NCBI GenBank assembly: GCA_031280455.1
Contig: JAITGR010000097.1
Coordinates: forward strand, 1-5,655
Length of the DNA: 5,655 nt
From: Spirochaetaceae bacterium
Lineage (GTDB): Bacteria > Spirochaetota > Spirochaetia > Treponematales > Breznakiellaceae
Direction: 5' to 3'
The translations under genes and the position numbers were made by a program. Below are positions 5,181-5,655 of the stretch, in pieces (the first letter of the stretch is position 1; every line of letters starts with the position of its first letter). Under the pieces are notes generated by a model, which was not told the DNA's origin, made no database searches, and saw nothing but the letters and a program-made list of their open reading frames with translations.

Positions 5181-5655
5181 GTGCAAACAAAATGCGGGGA
5201 ATAAAGACCGCCGGCTAAAACGGCGGCAGACGTTTTCCGCAGGTTTGTTGGAGTGGTCCAAACCACCCGTAAGGCGTGCGGTACAGGCGCGCCGGGGCGT
5301 ATTATATGCCCAATTATGGGACAGGTGGAGTGCGGCATAGTTTAAGACTTTCCGGTACACGCGGGAAAATCCTTAAGATTTATAAGGAAGCAAACGTTTC
5401 CTTTATAGCAGTGCCTAATCTAAATCTGTCCTAAAAAAACCGCAAGCGGCAGGCGAAACCATGCTCATTGCGGACACAAGCGGCTGGCAGGTTTATCGAT
5501 GCCGGTTCGCCGGAGGGCTCTTGCGCTTTTTTTATCAAAGTGATAGCCTTTACCTATAAAAATCAGAGCCGCTGTAGTAGGCGGACGGGAAGCCGTGTAA
5601 ACCGGCTTCAATAGCAATTTGTTGTGTACGAGAGCAAATCCTCTCCCGTACATTT
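5181..5655 (+). ncRNA. Candidate structured non-coding RNA, class unknown
   Basis: The proposed RNA runs from the plus-strand promoter to the edge hairpin, about 470 bases. The first domain is clear: 5193-5201 pairs with 5233-5241 over nine positions (seven Watson-Crick, two G-U) around an inner CCGCCG/CGGCGG stem (5208-5213 with 5221-5226). Next comes GGTTTG/CAAACC (5242-5247 with 5259-5264), later TATCA/TGATA, then the 7-bp stem at 5589-5609 and the hairpin at 5625-5652. Alternative stems CCTTA/TAAGG (5371-5375 with 5383-5387) and ATAAGGAA/TTCCTTTAT (around 5382-5406) compete. I could not match it to tmRNA, RNase P RNA, 6S, SRP RNA or a common riboswitch. It could instead be a long leader for a gene beyond the window, or a remnant of a mobile element. 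Confidence 0.3.
5625..5655 (+). terminator. Strong hairpin with T-tail at the window edge
   Basis: TGTACG (5625-5630) pairs with CGTACA (5647-5652), and AGAG (5631-5634) pairs with CTCT (5641-5644), leaving a 2-base bulge and the 6-base loop CAAATC. TTT follows and is cut by the window end. This looks like an intrinsic terminator for a rightward transcript, provided the T-run continues beyond the edge. Confidence 0.4.

Larger units (their letters stand above)
5101..5655. other. 555-base region without a convincing protein gene, rich in hairpins
   Basis: No ORF here has a good ribosome site together with plausible protein composition. The region holds many perfect short stems: TACGG-TTG-CCGTA (5158-5170), a nested hairpin at 5193-5241, GGTTTG/CAAACC (5242-5264), TATCA-AAG-TGATA (5533-5545), GAAGCCG-7-CGGCTTC (5589-5609) and the edge hairpin at 5625-5652. 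There is also a CCGG-TTCG-CCGG tetraloop stem (5502-5513), a direct repeat CAAGCGGC (5443-5450 and 5477-5484), and T7 runs at 5152-5158 and 5527-5533. I see no tRNA, tmRNA, RNase P or CRISPR signature. It is best described as a candidate structured RNA plus a promoter region. Confidence 0.6.

Noticed and set aside
5268..5300. AAGGCGTGCGGTACAGGCGC-like stretch resembling the RNase P conserved GCGGTAAGAGCGC segment
   Set aside because: The other conserved RNase P blocks (GGAAAGTCCGG near the 5' end, ACAGAA near the 3' end) are missing in the right order, so the likeness is probably chance.
5117..5338. Minus-strand ORFs of 73 and 67 residues overlapping each other
   Set aside because: They overlap in different frames, have no ribosome site or domain, and cover the strongest RNA stem and a promoter candidate.
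5146..5340. 64-residue plus-strand ORF starting at TTG
   Set aside because: The G-run is too close to the TTG to act as a ribosome site, the peptide is Arg-rich and featureless, and the start coincides with the -35 box candidate.
5390..5434. GCA AAC ... TAA resembling a tmRNA tag reading frame, about 94 bases after a GGGG
   Set aside because: The encoded end (LNLS) is not a degradation tag, there is no TTCGAC near a 5' end, no T-loop of the GTTCRANYC type, no acceptor pairing and no CCA.
5465..5653. Minus-strand ORF of 62 residues at the right edge
   Set aside because: Its start lies at the window edge with no visible ribosome site, its composition is not distinctive, and it overlaps three perfect RNA-like stems. 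It could still be the tail of a longer gene, but nothing here supports that.

Overview
The window looks like bacterial chromosome with moderately high G+C. Every convincing gene lies on the minus strand, so the biology reads from right to left. The lineage is not certain. A short-form hibernation factor beside a GHKL/HDOD protein, a CheY-like receiver and in-frame poly-G runs would suit a Treponema-like spirochaete. The cyclodeaminase resembles proteins of anaerobic Clostridia. I treat 'spirochaete or another gut-type anaerobe' as inference only.

Layout in transcription order: (1) Bases 5101-5655 hold no convincing gene. They are dense in perfect short hairpins and include a plausible plus-strand promoter (5146-5174) and a strong hairpin at the window edge (5625-5652). 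This is the best candidate for something undescribed, possibly a plus-strand structured RNA of about 470 nt. (2) A minus-strand promoter at 5100-5071 drives a 496-residue signalling protein (5027-3537) that joins a GHKL ATPase-like domain to an HDOD domain. (3) A short ribosome hibernation factor follows after 21 bases (3515-3222). (4) A 141-base gap with two mutually exclusive hairpins and a T-rich tract, resembling an attenuator, leads to a 209-residue cyclodeaminase/cyclohydrolase (3080-2451). (5) A 108-base gap with a perfect 10-bp inverted repeat leads to a stand-alone CheY-like receiver (2342-1941). (6) Seven bases later comes a DUF212 'divergent PAP2' membrane protein (1933-1448). (7) Fifteen bases later comes a large multi-pass membrane protein (1432 to the left edge) that stays open for 477 codons and has no stop in the window, so ATG-to-stop ORF calling misses it.

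The spacing suggests one long transcript, or two to three overlapping ones: HDOD-hpf is tightly coupled, as is receiver-DUF212-membrane protein, and the cyclodeaminase sits between two regulatory-looking gaps. The shared theme may be signalling, growth arrest and the cell envelope: a sensor/scaffold protein, ribosome hibernation, a phospho-receiver, and two membrane proteins of unknown substrate. That link is inferred from gene order only.
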